A DNA stretch of 14,742 bases from CAYVTV01 sp964526475 (GTDB lineage Bacteria; Bacteroidota; Bacteroidia; Bacteroidales; GCA-2748055), in assembly GCA_964526475.1 (NCBI GenBank), contig CAZGKF010000063.1:1-14742 (forward strand), read 5' to 3'. Position numbers and translations under genes: made by a program. Of the stretch, positions 1 to 7,477 are shown in pieces (the first letter of the stretch is position 1; each line of letters begins with the position of its first letter). The notes below the pieces were generated by a model. The model was not told the origin of the DNA. It was given only the letters and a program-made list of their open reading frames with translations, and did no database searches.

Positions 1-19
1 TTCTTGTATTATTTGGCAA

Positions 20-47
20 AAATTCCAAAAAACAAATTCCAAAAAAC
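20..47. repeat. Two tandem copies of a 14-bp unit
   Basis: The unit AAATTCCAAAAAAC occurs twice head to tail (20-33 and 34-47). It lies in the trailer of the four-helix-bundle cassette. Read on the plus strand it is rich in A and C and poor in G, like the leader repeat at 245-317 read on the minus strand. Confidence 0.8.
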
Positions 48-86
48 AAATAATAGACAATAACAAAATTATAAATACGAAGCACA

Positions 87-242
87 CTATTTTGATTTTT
101 CAATGATTGAAGAAAATCTTTTTTTCAATTGTATGGTATCCTCAATGTTTGATATATTCTTTAGAAGTTTTCTTGTATATAACCTTACTCGCTTTGCAAA
201 ATGAAAAGTTCGTTCTTCTAAATCATAAACCTGTTTTGTCAT
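87..242 (-). pseudogene. Internally deleted four-helix-bundle protein (S23 ribosomal/IVS family)
   Basis: The frame runs from ATG (242-240) to TAG (89-87), 51 codons. It begins MTKQVYDLEERTFHFAKRV, and the first ~39 residues match what I recall of the N-terminal helix of the four-helix-bundle family, which includes proteins encoded in 23S rRNA intervening sequences and is related to Avd of diversity-generating retroelements. Full-length members have about 115-125 residues and a conserved middle containing a Gly-Ser-Val-Gly-Ala-Asn segment. That middle is missing, and residue 40 onward (KKRFSSIIEKSK) resembles the family's C-terminal end, so an in-frame internal deletion is the simplest reading. 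A miniature functional protein cannot be excluded. The family assignment rests on memory of typical sequences, not on a search. Confidence 0.6.
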
Positions 243-244
243 TT

Positions 245-317
245 GTTGATTGAAATTTATTTGTTATTTGTATTTTGAGATTTGTTATTTATTTGGTTGT
301 GGCTTGTCCACGTTAGG
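245..317 (-). repeat. Left copy of a 73-bp repeat (leader of the four-helix-bundle cassette)
   Basis: On the minus strand it starts CCTAACGTGGACAAGCC and ends TTTCAATCAAC, two bases before the ATG at 242. It matches 14670-14742 in inverted orientation at 71 of 73 positions. The last ~50 bases lack G almost completely. Near the operon-proximal end, GTGG-N5-CCAC can form a short hairpin, and the right copy keeps this pairing through a G-U pair. Confidence 0.9.
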
Positions 318-322
318 ATGTA

Positions 323-2098
323 TTAAACAGAAAACAATTTCCTGCTCTTATCGAAATAATGAGTATGCAGCAGGTGATGTGCTTTCTCACTGAGGGGTTT
401 ACCCAGAAATTCTTCATACAATTTTATGATATAAGGATTCTCATGTGACTTTCGAATTTTTTTTCCTGCATCCTCACGGTAGATAGCCTGAGCTCTCGCT
501 TTTAAAATCGCTGAATTGCCATGGTGAAGAGGTTGCCCGCCTCCACCAATACAGCCTCCGGGACAAGCCATTATTTCAATTGCATGGAATTCTGATTTCC
601 CGTCCCTTATATGCTCAAGCAGTTTTCTTGCATTTCCAAGGCCATGAGCTATGCCTATTTTGAGTTCAAATCCGTTCATATCAACTGAAGCATGACGTAT
701 TCCCTCAAGTCCTCTTAACTGTTCAAAATCAACTTTCTCAAGCTTTTTCTTTGTGTATAGTTCATATGCCGTTCTGACAGCAGCTTCAATTACACCACCT
801 GTAGTCCCGAAAATCACTCCTGCCCCACTCGACTCTCCCAGAGGCATATCGAATTCTTCTTCTTTAAGGCTGTTAAAATCAATATTTGCCTTTTTTATAA
901 GAAAAGCGAGCTCCCTAGTCGAAATAGAATAATCAACGTCAGGATTCCCATCCAGACCGAATTCTTCACGCTGGCATTCATACTTCTTTGCAAGACAGGG
1001 CATAATAGATACAACAACCATATCCTCGCGTTTGACACCAATCTTTTCGGTAAAGTAATTCTTTGCTATGGCACCGAACATTTGCTGTGGCGATCTGGCT
1101 GTTGACGGAATATCCTTCAGATCAGGAAAATGATATTCAAAGAAATTCACCCAGGCCGGACAACAGGAAGTAAGGATCGGCATTTTTACACTTTTATCTC
1201 CTTCAAGGAACTTTGAAAGCCTGTCAAGTAATTCTGCTCCTTCTTCCATAATAGTAAGATCAGCTCCAAAATCGGTGTCAAATATATAATTGAAACCAAG
1301 TTGCCTTAAAGCCGCTACCATTTTCCCGGTTACCAGTGTACCGGGTTCACAACCAAATTCTTCACCCAGGGCTGCTCTGACAGCCGGAGCAGTTTGTACC
1401 ACTACCGTTTTCGCAGGATCGCCAAGAGCTGCAAGCACCTTTCCGGTATGGTCAACTTCAGTGAGCGCACCGGTAGGGCAAACAGCCACACACTGTCCGC
1501 AATAAGTACAGGGGGAATGTTCAAGATTCATTTCAAAAGCAGGTGCTACCACCGACATAAAACCACGATTAATTGCACTTAAAGCTCCTACAGTCTGAAA
1601 ATCATTGCACATTGTCTCACACCTCCGGCACATTATGCATTTATCCATTTCACGGATAATAGAAGGAGAAGTATCCTTTCTGTATGTTGACATCTCAGCA
1701 AATTCCTGTCCCGGAATTTCTCTGATACCAAGTTTAATGGCCATATCCTGCAAATCACACCTTCCTGATTTCGGGCATGTAAGACAGTCTTTCGGATGAT
1801 CCGAAAGTATTAGTTCCATTACCGTCCTGCGTGCATTCATCACCCTGATACTATGGGTTTTCACATCCATTCCTTCTGATACTTCAGTGGAACATGTAGG
1901 TGCAAGATTTCTTCTTCCCTCCACCTCTGCAACGCAGATACGACATCCGCCAGGTTTATTTTCTATATTAAGATCATGAAGGTCCATGTAGCATAATACC
2001 GGTATATCAATACCAATTGATTTGGCAGCCTTATAAATGGTCGTTCCCCCTGGAACCTCCACCTGTCTTCCGTCTATAGTTAATTTAACAAGATCCAT
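323..2098 (-). CDS. hydA: [FeFe] hydrogenase catalytic subunit HydA/HndD (NAD-linked, group A3-like)
   Basis: This 591-residue protein reduces protons or oxidises H2 at an H-cluster. Domains in order: a [2Fe-2S] ferredoxin (C36, C52, C55, C69), a His-Cys [4Fe-4S] site (H101, C105, C108, C114), two [4Fe-4S] clusters (C154/157/160/164 and C197/200/203/207), then the H-domain. The H-domain motifs are intact: TSCCPAW (C312 proton-transfer, C313), MPCLAKK (C368) and a MACPGGC-type motif (C512, C516). The acidic proton-path residues E286 and E289 are present, and the small-subunit-like C-terminus is complete. Length and layout match HydA of trimeric bifurcating hydrogenases (Thermotoga HydABC, Desulfovibrio HndABCD). 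It is the last gene of the cluster, 18 bases after hydB. No export signal is seen, so it should be cytoplasmic. Bifurcation is inferred from family and neighbours. Confidence 0.95.
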   Translation of the reverse strand: MDLVKLTIDGRQVEVPGGTTIYKAAKSIGIDIPVLCYMDLHDLNIENKPGGCRICVAEVEGRRNLAPTCSTEVSEGMDVKTHSIRVMNARRTVMELILSDHPKDCLTCPKSGRCDLQDMAIKLGIREIPGQEFAEMSTYRKDTSPSIIREMDKCIMCRRCETMCNDFQTVGALSAINRGFMSVVAPAFEMNLEHSPCTYCGQCVAVCPTGALTEVDHTGKVLAALGDPAKTVVVQTAPAVRAALGEEFGCEPGTLVTGKMVAALRQLGFNYIFDTDFGADLTIMEEGAELLDRLSKFLEGDKSVKMPILTSCCPAWVNFFEYHFPDLKDIPSTARSPQQMFGAIAKNYFTEKIGVKREDMVVVSIMPCLAKKYECQREEFGLDGNPDVDYSISTRELAFLIKKANIDFNSLKEEEFDMPLGESSGAGVIFGTTGGVIEAAVRTAYELYTKKKLEKVDFEQLRGLEGIRHASVDMNGFELKIGIAHGLGNARKLLEHIRDGKSEFHAIEIMACPGGCIGGGGQPLHHGNSAILKARAQAIYREDAGKKIRKSHENPYIIKLYEEFLGKPLSEKAHHLLHTHYFDKSRKLFSV

Positions 2099-2116
2099 CT
2101 GATTATTATCTTTATA

Positions 2117-3910
2117 TTATTTAACAACAACAGCATCAAACTTGCACTTCTCGAAACATGCTCCACACTTGATGCAGATATCCTGATTTATAAAATGTAT
2201 TTGCTTTCTTTCGCCGGTAATCGCTCCAACGGGACAAGCCCTGGCGCATGCGGTACATCCTACACAGTTTTCCTCTATTATGGAATACTTCATAAGATCA
2301 CGACATACTCCTGAAGGACACTTTTTATCTCTTACATGTGCGATATATTCTTCCATGAAGTTATCAAGAGTAGAGAGCACCGGATTTGGGGATGACTGTC
2401 CTAATCCGCATAAAGAGGTATCCTTTATAACCAGGCTTAGATTTCGCAGGCGGTTCAGATCTTCTTCAACACCATTACCCTTACATATTCTATCAAGAAG
2501 TTCGTGAAGCCTTTTATTGCCTATACGGCAAGGAGAACATTTTCCACAGGATTCTTCCACGGTGAAATCCAGATAGTACCTTGAAACTGAAACCATGCAA
2601 TCATTTTCGTCCATCACTATCATTCCTCCTGAACCCATCATAGAACCACTTGCAAGAAGATTCTCATAATCAATAGGAATATCCAGATGTTTTTCAGTCA
2701 GGCACCCTCCGGAAGGGCCTCCTGTCTGTACCGCTTTAAATTTCTTCCCATCCTTTATGCCGCCACCGATTTCAAAAATTACTTCCCGGAGAGTGGTTCC
2801 CATAGGAACTTCTATGAGACCAACATTATTGATCTTACCAGCAAGTGCAAAAACTTTTGTTCCTTTTGATTTTTCAGTACCAATATTACTGAACCATTTT
2901 GCCCCTTTCAAAAGAATAACCGGGATATTTGCAAATGTTTCAACATTGTTGACATTCGTAGGTTTCCCAAAATATCCTTCAACGGAAGGAAAAGGAGGCT
3001 TAAGGCTTGGTTCACCCCTGTGACCTTCCATAGAATGGATAAGTGCAGTTTCTTCACCACAAACGAAAGCTCCGGCACCATACTTAAGTTCAATATCGAA
3101 ATCAAAGCCTGTTCCCATAATATTTTTACCCAGCAAACCGAATTCCCTGGCCTGATCAATGGCAATTTTCAATCGTTTAATAGCCAGTGGATATTCCGCT
3201 CTTATATAAATCAGACCTTTATCAGCACCAATGCAATAACCACATACAGCCATAGCCTCAAGTACACTGTGAGGGTCTCCCTCAAGGATGGAACGATCCA
3301 TAAACGCGCCAGGATCGCCTTCATCCGCATTACACACCACATATTTCTGGTCGCTTTTGCTTTTCCTGGTTATTTCCCATTTCAACCCGGTTGGGAATCC
3401 TGCACCACCGCGACCTCTGATCCCTGATTCCTTAACTACCGAAATTACATCATCCGGAGACATTTCAGTAAGTGCCTTACCAATAGCCTGATAGCCTTCC
3501 CTTGCGATGTACTCTTCAATATTTTCAGGGTTAATAAAACCGCAATTACGAAGAGCTATCCTAATCTGTTTCTTGTAAAACCCCATCTGCTTCGAATCGG
3601 AAATGACCTTCTTTTTATCAGGATCCTTGTAGAGAAGTTTTTCAACTTTCCTTCCTTTGATAACGTGTTCCTCAATAATTACTGTTGAATCTTCAGGTTT
3701 CACACTTACATAAAAGGTATTGTCGGGTATAACTTTAACAATAGGGCCTTTCTCGCAGAACCCAAAGCAACCAGTCATAATAACCTGTACCGTCTCTTCA
3801 AGTCCCTGTTGCTTCAGTTCTGTTCTCAGGTTCTCAACAATTACATCGCTTGCAGAAGCCCGGCATCCGGTACCCCCGCAAACAAGAAGATGCATGCTGT
3901 ATTTTGACAT
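2117..3910 (-). CDS. hydB: NAD-linked hydrogenase subunit HydB/HndC (NuoF-like flavoprotein)
   Basis: This 597-residue subunit carries the FMN and NAD(H) site of the hydrogenase and passes electrons between NADH, ferredoxin and HydA. Domains in order: an N-terminal thioredoxin-like [2Fe-2S] domain (C11, C16, C48, C52), the NuoF flavin/NADH core with GRGGAGFPTGLKW at 166-178, the NuoF [4Fe-4S] site (C455, C458, C461, C501), and a C-terminal 2[4Fe-4S] ferredoxin (C549/552/555/559 and C579/582/585/589). A Cys pair just before the ferredoxin (C531, C536) also occurs in the bifurcating family, as far as I recall. The N- and C-terminal extensions separate it from complex I NuoF and place it with HydB/HndC. 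It starts 12 bases after the hndB stop and is preceded by an unusually strong Shine-Dalgarno sequence. Confidence 0.95.
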   Translation of the reverse strand: MSKYSMHLLVCGGTGCRASASDVIVENLRTELKQQGLEETVQVIMTGCFGFCEKGPIVKVIPDNTFYVSVKPEDSTVIIEEHVIKGRKVEKLLYKDPDKKKVISDSKQMGFYKKQIRIALRNCGFINPENIEEYIAREGYQAIGKALTEMSPDDVISVVKESGIRGRGGAGFPTGLKWEITRKSKSDQKYVVCNADEGDPGAFMDRSILEGDPHSVLEAMAVCGYCIGADKGLIYIRAEYPLAIKRLKIAIDQAREFGLLGKNIMGTGFDFDIELKYGAGAFVCGEETALIHSMEGHRGEPSLKPPFPSVEGYFGKPTNVNNVETFANIPVILLKGAKWFSNIGTEKSKGTKVFALAGKINNVGLIEVPMGTTLREVIFEIGGGIKDGKKFKAVQTGGPSGGCLTEKHLDIPIDYENLLASGSMMGSGGMIVMDENDCMVSVSRYYLDFTVEESCGKCSPCRIGNKRLHELLDRICKGNGVEEDLNRLRNLSLVIKDTSLCGLGQSSPNPVLSTLDNFMEEYIAHVRDKKCPSGVCRDLMKYSIIEENCVGCTACARACPVGAITGERKQIHFINQDICIKCGACFEKCKFDAVVVK

Positions 3911-3917
3911 CTAAATT

Positions 3918-3924
3918 CCTCCTT
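3918..3924 (-). promoter_or_regulatory. Strong Shine-Dalgarno sequence for hydB
   Basis: AAGGAGG overlaps the hndB TAA stop and ends 7 bases before the hydB ATG at 3910. It stands out because most other starts in the window have no such motif. It confirms the hydB start and suggests boosted or coupled translation. Confidence 0.8.
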
Positions 3925-4324
3925 ATTCTTTATTATCAATTGTTTCGTAATTTACCGGGATGATACCATCAATCAATTCGCCGGTTTTAATATATTTTTC
4001 TATGATCTCATCGGCTTTTCTTTCATCAACAAAACCGAATACAACCGGATCCTTTCCTGGAAGTGTCACTTCAATAGTAGGTTCAGCATAGCAATATCCC
4101 ATGCAACCTGTCTGTGTGACAATTGCTTCAATGTTTCTTCTTTCAAGATGCTCAATAAAAAATTCCATTATATTCTTCGCACCCGCAGCAATTCCACAGG
4201 TAGCCAAAGCTACCTTTATTCTGACGTGAGATTCAGGGTCATCTCCTTTTTCACGAAGATCAATACCAACCTTCATTTGCTCACGCATCTTCTTAAGATC
4301 TGCTAATGATTTAATCTTTGTCAT
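3923..4324 (-). CDS. hndB: HndB-like thioredoxin-fold [2Fe-2S] ferredoxin subunit
   Basis: This 133-residue protein resembles HndB of the NADP-reducing hydrogenase of Desulfovibrio and related small ferredoxins encoded before hydB. After a charged N-terminal helix it has a TCGIAAGA motif (C43) and a TGCMGYC motif (C74, C78), the usual positions for a thioredoxin-like [2Fe-2S] site. Only three cysteines are present, and the fourth ligand position near residue 48 is not Cys. I believe this is common in HndB, so cluster binding is uncertain. It is followed by hydB and hydA with short gaps, so it belongs to the hydrogenase complex. It is not the NuoE-like HydC/HndA, which is usually about 160 residues with four cysteines. 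The ATG at 4324 has no clear Shine-Dalgarno sequence. Confidence 0.85.
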   Translation of the reverse strand: MTKIKSLADLKKMREQMKVGIDLREKGDDPESHVRIKVALATCGIAAGAKNIMEFFIEHLERRNIEAIVTQTGCMGYCYAEPTIEVTLPGKDPVVFGFVDERKADEIIEKYIKTGELIDGIIPVNYETIDNKE

Positions 4325-4496
4325 GTTTAGATTTATTTTAGATTTTATGTCTTTTTTTGAGAAACGAAATTACAAAATTTAAACTGCATTTATCTGTTCT
4401 TAAATAATTCATACTTAATCTATATAATCCCTTACTTAATTTCTAACTGTGGCTCCCTGTGCAATATGCATAAATATTTAACCTGGGTTTACCGGT
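4325..4496 (-). other. 172-bp gap before hndB, possible internal promoter
   Basis: This is the longest gap within the minus-strand hydrogenase cluster. It has no convincing ORF; the NuoE-like subunit often found about here is not encoded. A near-consensus -7 element, TAATTTCG on the minus strand (4372-4365, one mismatch to TAnnTTTG), would give a transcript start about 30 bases before hndB. No clear -33 element or terminator is seen. Confidence 0.3.
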
Positions 4497-5045
4497 TTAT
4501 ATTTCCACACCAATATCTTTTAAATTCTCATTTATCAATACTTTAATCTGTTCAGACAAAGTATACTCATTAAAGTTTCGAACTTCCAGTACCTTCTTTG
4601 TCTCAGCAGAAGAAAACTTAAATTCGCCCATGTCGGTGAAATGCCTGTAAACAAATTCAATTTCAGGATTAGCAACAAGCAATATCTTGATTACTCCAGC
4701 AATATCCCCAAGAGGTTGCCTGTCAATATGGTCTTTGGTAAACAATGCTTCAATCCTTGTTCCTTTTCCTTTTTCTGAATGAATGTCCAGATATCCTTCG
4801 GCAGCTTCCGCATGGTGCTTAAGCAACGCCAGTCCCAAACCCACTTTTCGGGTCTTCCGGCTTGTTGTATAAGGGTCGGTCACTATAGGTAGAATATAAT
4901 CAGGAATACCACAGCCGTTATCACAAATCTTAACAGTTATACAATTTCTTTTAAAATTCTCTTCAATCTGTATATCTATCAGATCAGCCTTTGCCTGAAT
5001 TGAATTCTGAACAATATCAAGGATATGTAATGCAATTTCTTTCAT
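4497..5045 (-). CDS. GHKL-type ATPase, histidine-kinase-like without a phosphoacceptor domain
   Basis: The 182-residue protein is a stand-alone Bergerat-fold ATP-binding domain. The N box has N14 in a DIVQNS motif, the G1 box is DNGCGI (D42, G44, G46), an ATP-lid segment follows, then the G2 box VGLGLALL (G69, G71) and a GKGT motif (93-96). There is no His-containing dimerisation domain, sensor or membrane segment, so it is unlikely to be a classical sensor kinase. The last ~80 residues are a separate region without a recognised motif. The start overlaps the PHP gene stop by 4 bases (ATGA), indicating coupled translation. Such ATPases are commonly encoded beside hydB/hydA genes. A role in regulating or assembling the hydrogenase is inference; no substrate is known. 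Confidence 0.85.
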   Translation of the reverse strand: MKEIALHILDIVQNSIQAKADLIDIQIEENFKRNCITVKICDNGCGIPDYILPIVTDPYTTSRKTRKVGLGLALLKHHAEAAEGYLDIHSEKGKGTRIEALFTKDHIDRQPLGDIAGVIKILLVANPEIEFVYRHFTDMGEFKFSSAETKKVLEVRNFNEYTLSEQIKVLINENLKDIGVEI

Positions 5046-5782
5046 ACCGGTATAACTTCCCTTCCATCTGATCTTTTAAGAGCAAGACCAATCTCATTAA
5101 AAGATATGTTTTGCATTCTGAACACAGAATGTACCTTTCCAATATCCTCAGGAAAATGAGCATCGGAACTTCTGGTTATTGTATAAGCTGATATTTCAGG
5201 GTGTGTCGCAATAAAATCAACCGGTCTGGTTCTCCATGATATTTCAAGAGCATCCGCATTCAAATCCGGGGGAAAAAACCCAAGCTGACTATAAAGACTG
5301 TTAACCCTACGGTCAATATGAGCCGGAATAAACAAACCATTCAATGCGTGTACCCTGATCTCCAATTCTTCCAGTGGCACATCAAGAGCAGCCGAGAGCG
5401 CTCTGTCTTCATAATAAACTACATTATCCTTCCTGTCTACCTGTACCTGATATCCAAAGTAATGCGGATTATTCCTTATTACCGGCAGATGCGTGTCCAG
5501 AAAATGCTGAAATATCTCCAGTTTGTCAAAATCTTCAAAGAACACGAGGCAATGCACTTCTTCACGACTGGTAACTTCTGCACCACACAGAACAAAAATT
5601 CCATTTTCTTTACCCAGCTGATGCACAAGGGGTACCTGTCTTGTTGTATTATGATCAGTCAGACCTATAATATCCAAACCTTTATGTATGGCTTCACTAA
5701 TTATCCGCGAAGGACTCATTTCGAGTTCACCACACGGTGAAAGAACAGAATGAATATGAAGGTCGGCCAGGTAATTGTTCAT
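5042..5782 (-). CDS. PHP-domain metal-dependent phosphoesterase
   Basis: The 246-residue protein has the motif order of the PHP family, which hydrolyses phosphoester bonds using a two- or three-metal centre. Visible ligands are H9 and H11 (DLHIHS), D43 and H44 (TDHNT), E69, H77, H155 (PAHIDR), and D207 and H209 (SSDAH). The full set suggests an active enzyme. Small-molecule phosphoesterases of this type include nucleoside and 3',5'-bisphosphate hydrolases, but no substrate can be assigned. I chose ATG at 5782, which overlaps the preceding TGA by one base (TGATG); an in-frame GTG at 5785 would add one residue. The gene is translationally linked to both neighbours, a DRTGG protein and a GHKL ATPase, so it belongs to the same regulatory module. 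Confidence 0.88.
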   Translation of the reverse strand: MNNYLADLHIHSVLSPCGELEMSPSRIISEAIHKGLDIIGLTDHNTTRQVPLVHQLGKENGIFVLCGAEVTSREEVHCLVFFEDFDKLEIFQHFLDTHLPVIRNNPHYFGYQVQVDRKDNVVYYEDRALSAALDVPLEELEIRVHALNGLFIPAHIDRRVNSLYSQLGFFPPDLNADALEISWRTRPVDFIATHPEISAYTITRSSDAHFPEDIGKVHSVFRMQNISFNEIGLALKRSDGREVIPV

Positions 5783-6117
5783 CACATATTTAATAAATTA
5801 TATATTTCCCCTGCTATAATGAAGGTTTCATCATCTGTACCTAAAACAGGAATATCCTCTTCGTCACTCTTGATGATGGTTTCATGTTCGGGGATGGCTC
5901 CTTTTACAAGGATTATTCCGGCAAGATCCTTTAATGAGGCCACTGCCATTACATTTTTATGAGTCTGAAGAGTAATCCAGACCTGTCCTTCCTTAGCATT
6001 TCCCATAACATCACTTAAAAGATCTGATGCATATCCTCCTTTTACTTTGCGCGACAATCCTTTTCCCCCGGAGAATACCGTGAGATTCAACTTTGAAACC
6101 AAATCAGCTATTTTCAT
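5782..6117 (-). CDS. DRTGG-domain protein (HPr-kinase N-terminal-like), second copy
   Basis: This 111-residue soluble protein consists of one DRTGG-type domain, the fold found beside CBS domains and related to the N-terminal half of HPr kinase. The core motif is GGYASDLLSDVM (27-38), followed by a hydrophobic strand WITLQTH and by ASLKDLAGIILVKG. It has no kinase P-loop, so annotations as a serine kinase for this family would be misleading. It is a diverged paralogue of the gene at 7999-8343, whose matching motif is SSDLMSDVL. The start overlaps the sensory hydrogenase gene by 14 bases and the stop overlaps the PHP start by one. DRTGG domains are presumed to bind ligands or partners; the ligand here is unknown. 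Confidence 0.82.
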   Translation of the reverse strand: MKIADLVSKLNLTVFSGGKGLSRKVKGGYASDLLSDVMGNAKEGQVWITLQTHKNVMAVASLKDLAGIILVKGAIPEHETIIKSDEEDIPVLGTDDETFIIAGEIYNLLNM

Positions 6118-7477
6118 TTTTTTCTTCTGTTTTATTACAATTTTTATTTAAACGGTTTTTACCCCATATTTCTTCTGTGATCTTCACTGCATGCTCAAAG
6201 CTCAATTTATTAATTTTCTGCATATTAACCTGCATAAAAATACAATGCGAAACCTTTGCCCGATTTTGAACTATATCTTCAGCCAGGCTTGCACAATCCG
6301 GCGCCCCACATGCTGCACAGTCAAATCCGGGAAGGTAGCACATCATCCGTGTCTTTCTTTCCAGCTTTTTCAGTGCCTTAGACATATCCTCATCAAGCTT
6401 CTCCATCGATCTCGGAAAGATTTCATCCAAATTATTGTCCTTTGGTGCATTTTTTAAATATATTGATTTGTTGATAAGGGGAGGATATCCGACCGCCCTC
6501 TTTCCGAGTCTTTCTACGGTAAGAAATCGGTTTCCGCTTGTTAATATACCTCCTGCACAACTTTGATCACATGCCCTTAACTCTAAAAAATCAATAGGTT
6601 CGAATTCCTCATTCTCCAGTTTATCAAGAAATTCAGTTACATTATGTATTCCGTCAATTGCAAGTGCTCTCCCCTTCACATTTGAAATTTCCCCGTTGGT
6701 AAGACTCCACAAAATTCCTTCCTTACTTAGTATTTCCTGGTTAAGCGATACCGGATCAATATCAGGCAACCTGCTCAATTCCTTATTAATAAGGTTATAA
6801 AGGAATTTCATATTTATTACTCCGGTAACGGCCGACTTATCTTCTCCTACAGGAGTTTTTACGGCAGCTATTTTTGCAGCACAGGGAGTAATATAAAATA
6901 TCCCTGTTTCCTTAGCTGAAAAACCTTCAGATTTTAATTTTTCGCGGCAATATAATGCTGAAATATCAATAGGAGGTTTAATGCGTATTATATTTTTTAC
7001 CAGGGAAGGATATCTAACCTGGATTAAACGTACAATCGCCGGACAGAAAGAAGATATTAAAGGCCTGTCAGGCTTGGTTTCTCTTTCTGTTTCATATCCT
7101 TCAAGAACAAACCCTACCGTATTCTCCACCTCGTAAATGTGAGTGAAACCAATATTTTTCATAGCAGCATATATCTTTTCTGCCGAAACTTTTCCGGGAA
7201 ACTGTCCGATAAGCACTCCAGGCAGCAAGGCAACTCTTGCTTTATATTTAAATACATTTTCAAAATCATCCTGTTCGACTGTAATGGCTGAAACCGGACA
7301 AACCTTATAACATTCTCCGCAATCTATGCACCGGTTCGGGATGATCTTTGCCTTACCCTTCCTTATGCGTATAGCCCCGGTTGGACATACTTTCATGCAG
7401 TGGGTACATCCATAACAAACATTCTCCTGAATTTTCAGGGCATGATGAAAAGATATGGAGGCAATTTTTTTTGGCAT
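6104..7477 (-). CDS. Sensory-type [FeFe]-hydrogenase-like iron-sulfur protein
   Basis: The 457-residue protein has an N-terminal 2[4Fe-4S] ferredoxin (C21/24/27/31 and C50/53/56/60), an H-cluster domain and a C-terminal four-Cys Fe-S domain (C387, C390, C395, C412). The H-cluster motifs are altered but keep all four cluster ligands: SSFCPAI (C145), ITPCAAK (C199) and RACDQSCAGG (C303, C307). The Cys that delivers protons in catalytic enzymes is F144, the Met of MPC is Thr, and the PGG of the third motif is DQS. Such changes are typical of sensory (HydS, group C/D) hydrogenases with low activity. The usual C-terminal PAS domain is absent. I chose ATG at 7477, which gives a start close to the ferredoxin; the frame is open to a TTG at 7513. 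It is flanked by DRTGG and ATPase genes that could relay its signal. Confidence 0.87.
   Translation of the reverse strand: MPKKIASISFHHALKIQENVCYGCTHCMKVCPTGAIRIRKGKAKIIPNRCIDCGECYKVCPVSAITVEQDDFENVFKYKARVALLPGVLIGQFPGKVSAEKIYAAMKNIGFTHIYEVENTVGFVLEGYETERETKPDRPLISSFCPAIVRLIQVRYPSLVKNIIRIKPPIDISALYCREKLKSEGFSAKETGIFYITPCAAKIAAVKTPVGEDKSAVTGVINMKFLYNLINKELSRLPDIDPVSLNQEILSKEGILWSLTNGEISNVKGRALAIDGIHNVTEFLDKLENEEFEPIDFLELRACDQSCAGGILTSGNRFLTVERLGKRAVGYPPLINKSIYLKNAPKDNNLDEIFPRSMEKLDEDMSKALKKLERKTRMMCYLPGFDCAACGAPDCASLAEDIVQNRAKVSHCIFMQVNMQKINKLSFEHAVKITEEIWGKNRLNKNCNKTEEKNENS

Larger units (their letters stand above)
20..317 (-). mobile_element. Putative dispersed cassette carrying a four-helix-bundle (S23/IVS-family) ORF
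   Basis: Read on the minus strand this stretch has a 73-bp leader (317-245), a short ORF (242-87) and an AT-rich trailer (86-20). The leader is repeated in inverted orientation at the right end of the window, so it is not specific to this locus. Leader and reverse-complemented trailer share A/C-rich words such as AACAAAT and ATAACAAA, so the two ends are imperfect inverted repeats and could pair around the ORF. The cassette begins 5 bases after the hydA stop codon and runs in the same direction as hydA. The outer limits are inferred, and no transposase is visible. It may be a non-autonomous element or only a gene embedded in intergenic repeats. Confidence 0.45.

Noticed and set aside
20..47. 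Possible CRISPR-like direct repeats
   Set aside because: Only two head-to-tail 14-base units with no spacers and no cas genes; simple tandem duplication.
3020..3427. Open frame of 135 codons on the plus strand inside hydB
   Set aside because: It lies fully opposite the strongly conserved NuoF core and its translation shows no domain or plausible signal; it is a shadow frame.
4325..4496. Truncated hydC/hndA remnant in the gap before hndB
   Set aside because: Only very short frames exist and none contains a Cys pattern of the NuoE family.
5318..5740. Open frame of 140 codons on the plus strand inside the PHP gene
   Set aside because: Antisense to intact PHP metal-binding motifs, with no recognisable protein features.
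6104..7477. Second catalytic hydrogenase
   Set aside because: The proton-transfer cysteine and other H-pocket motif residues are replaced, which points to a sensory rather than catalytic role.
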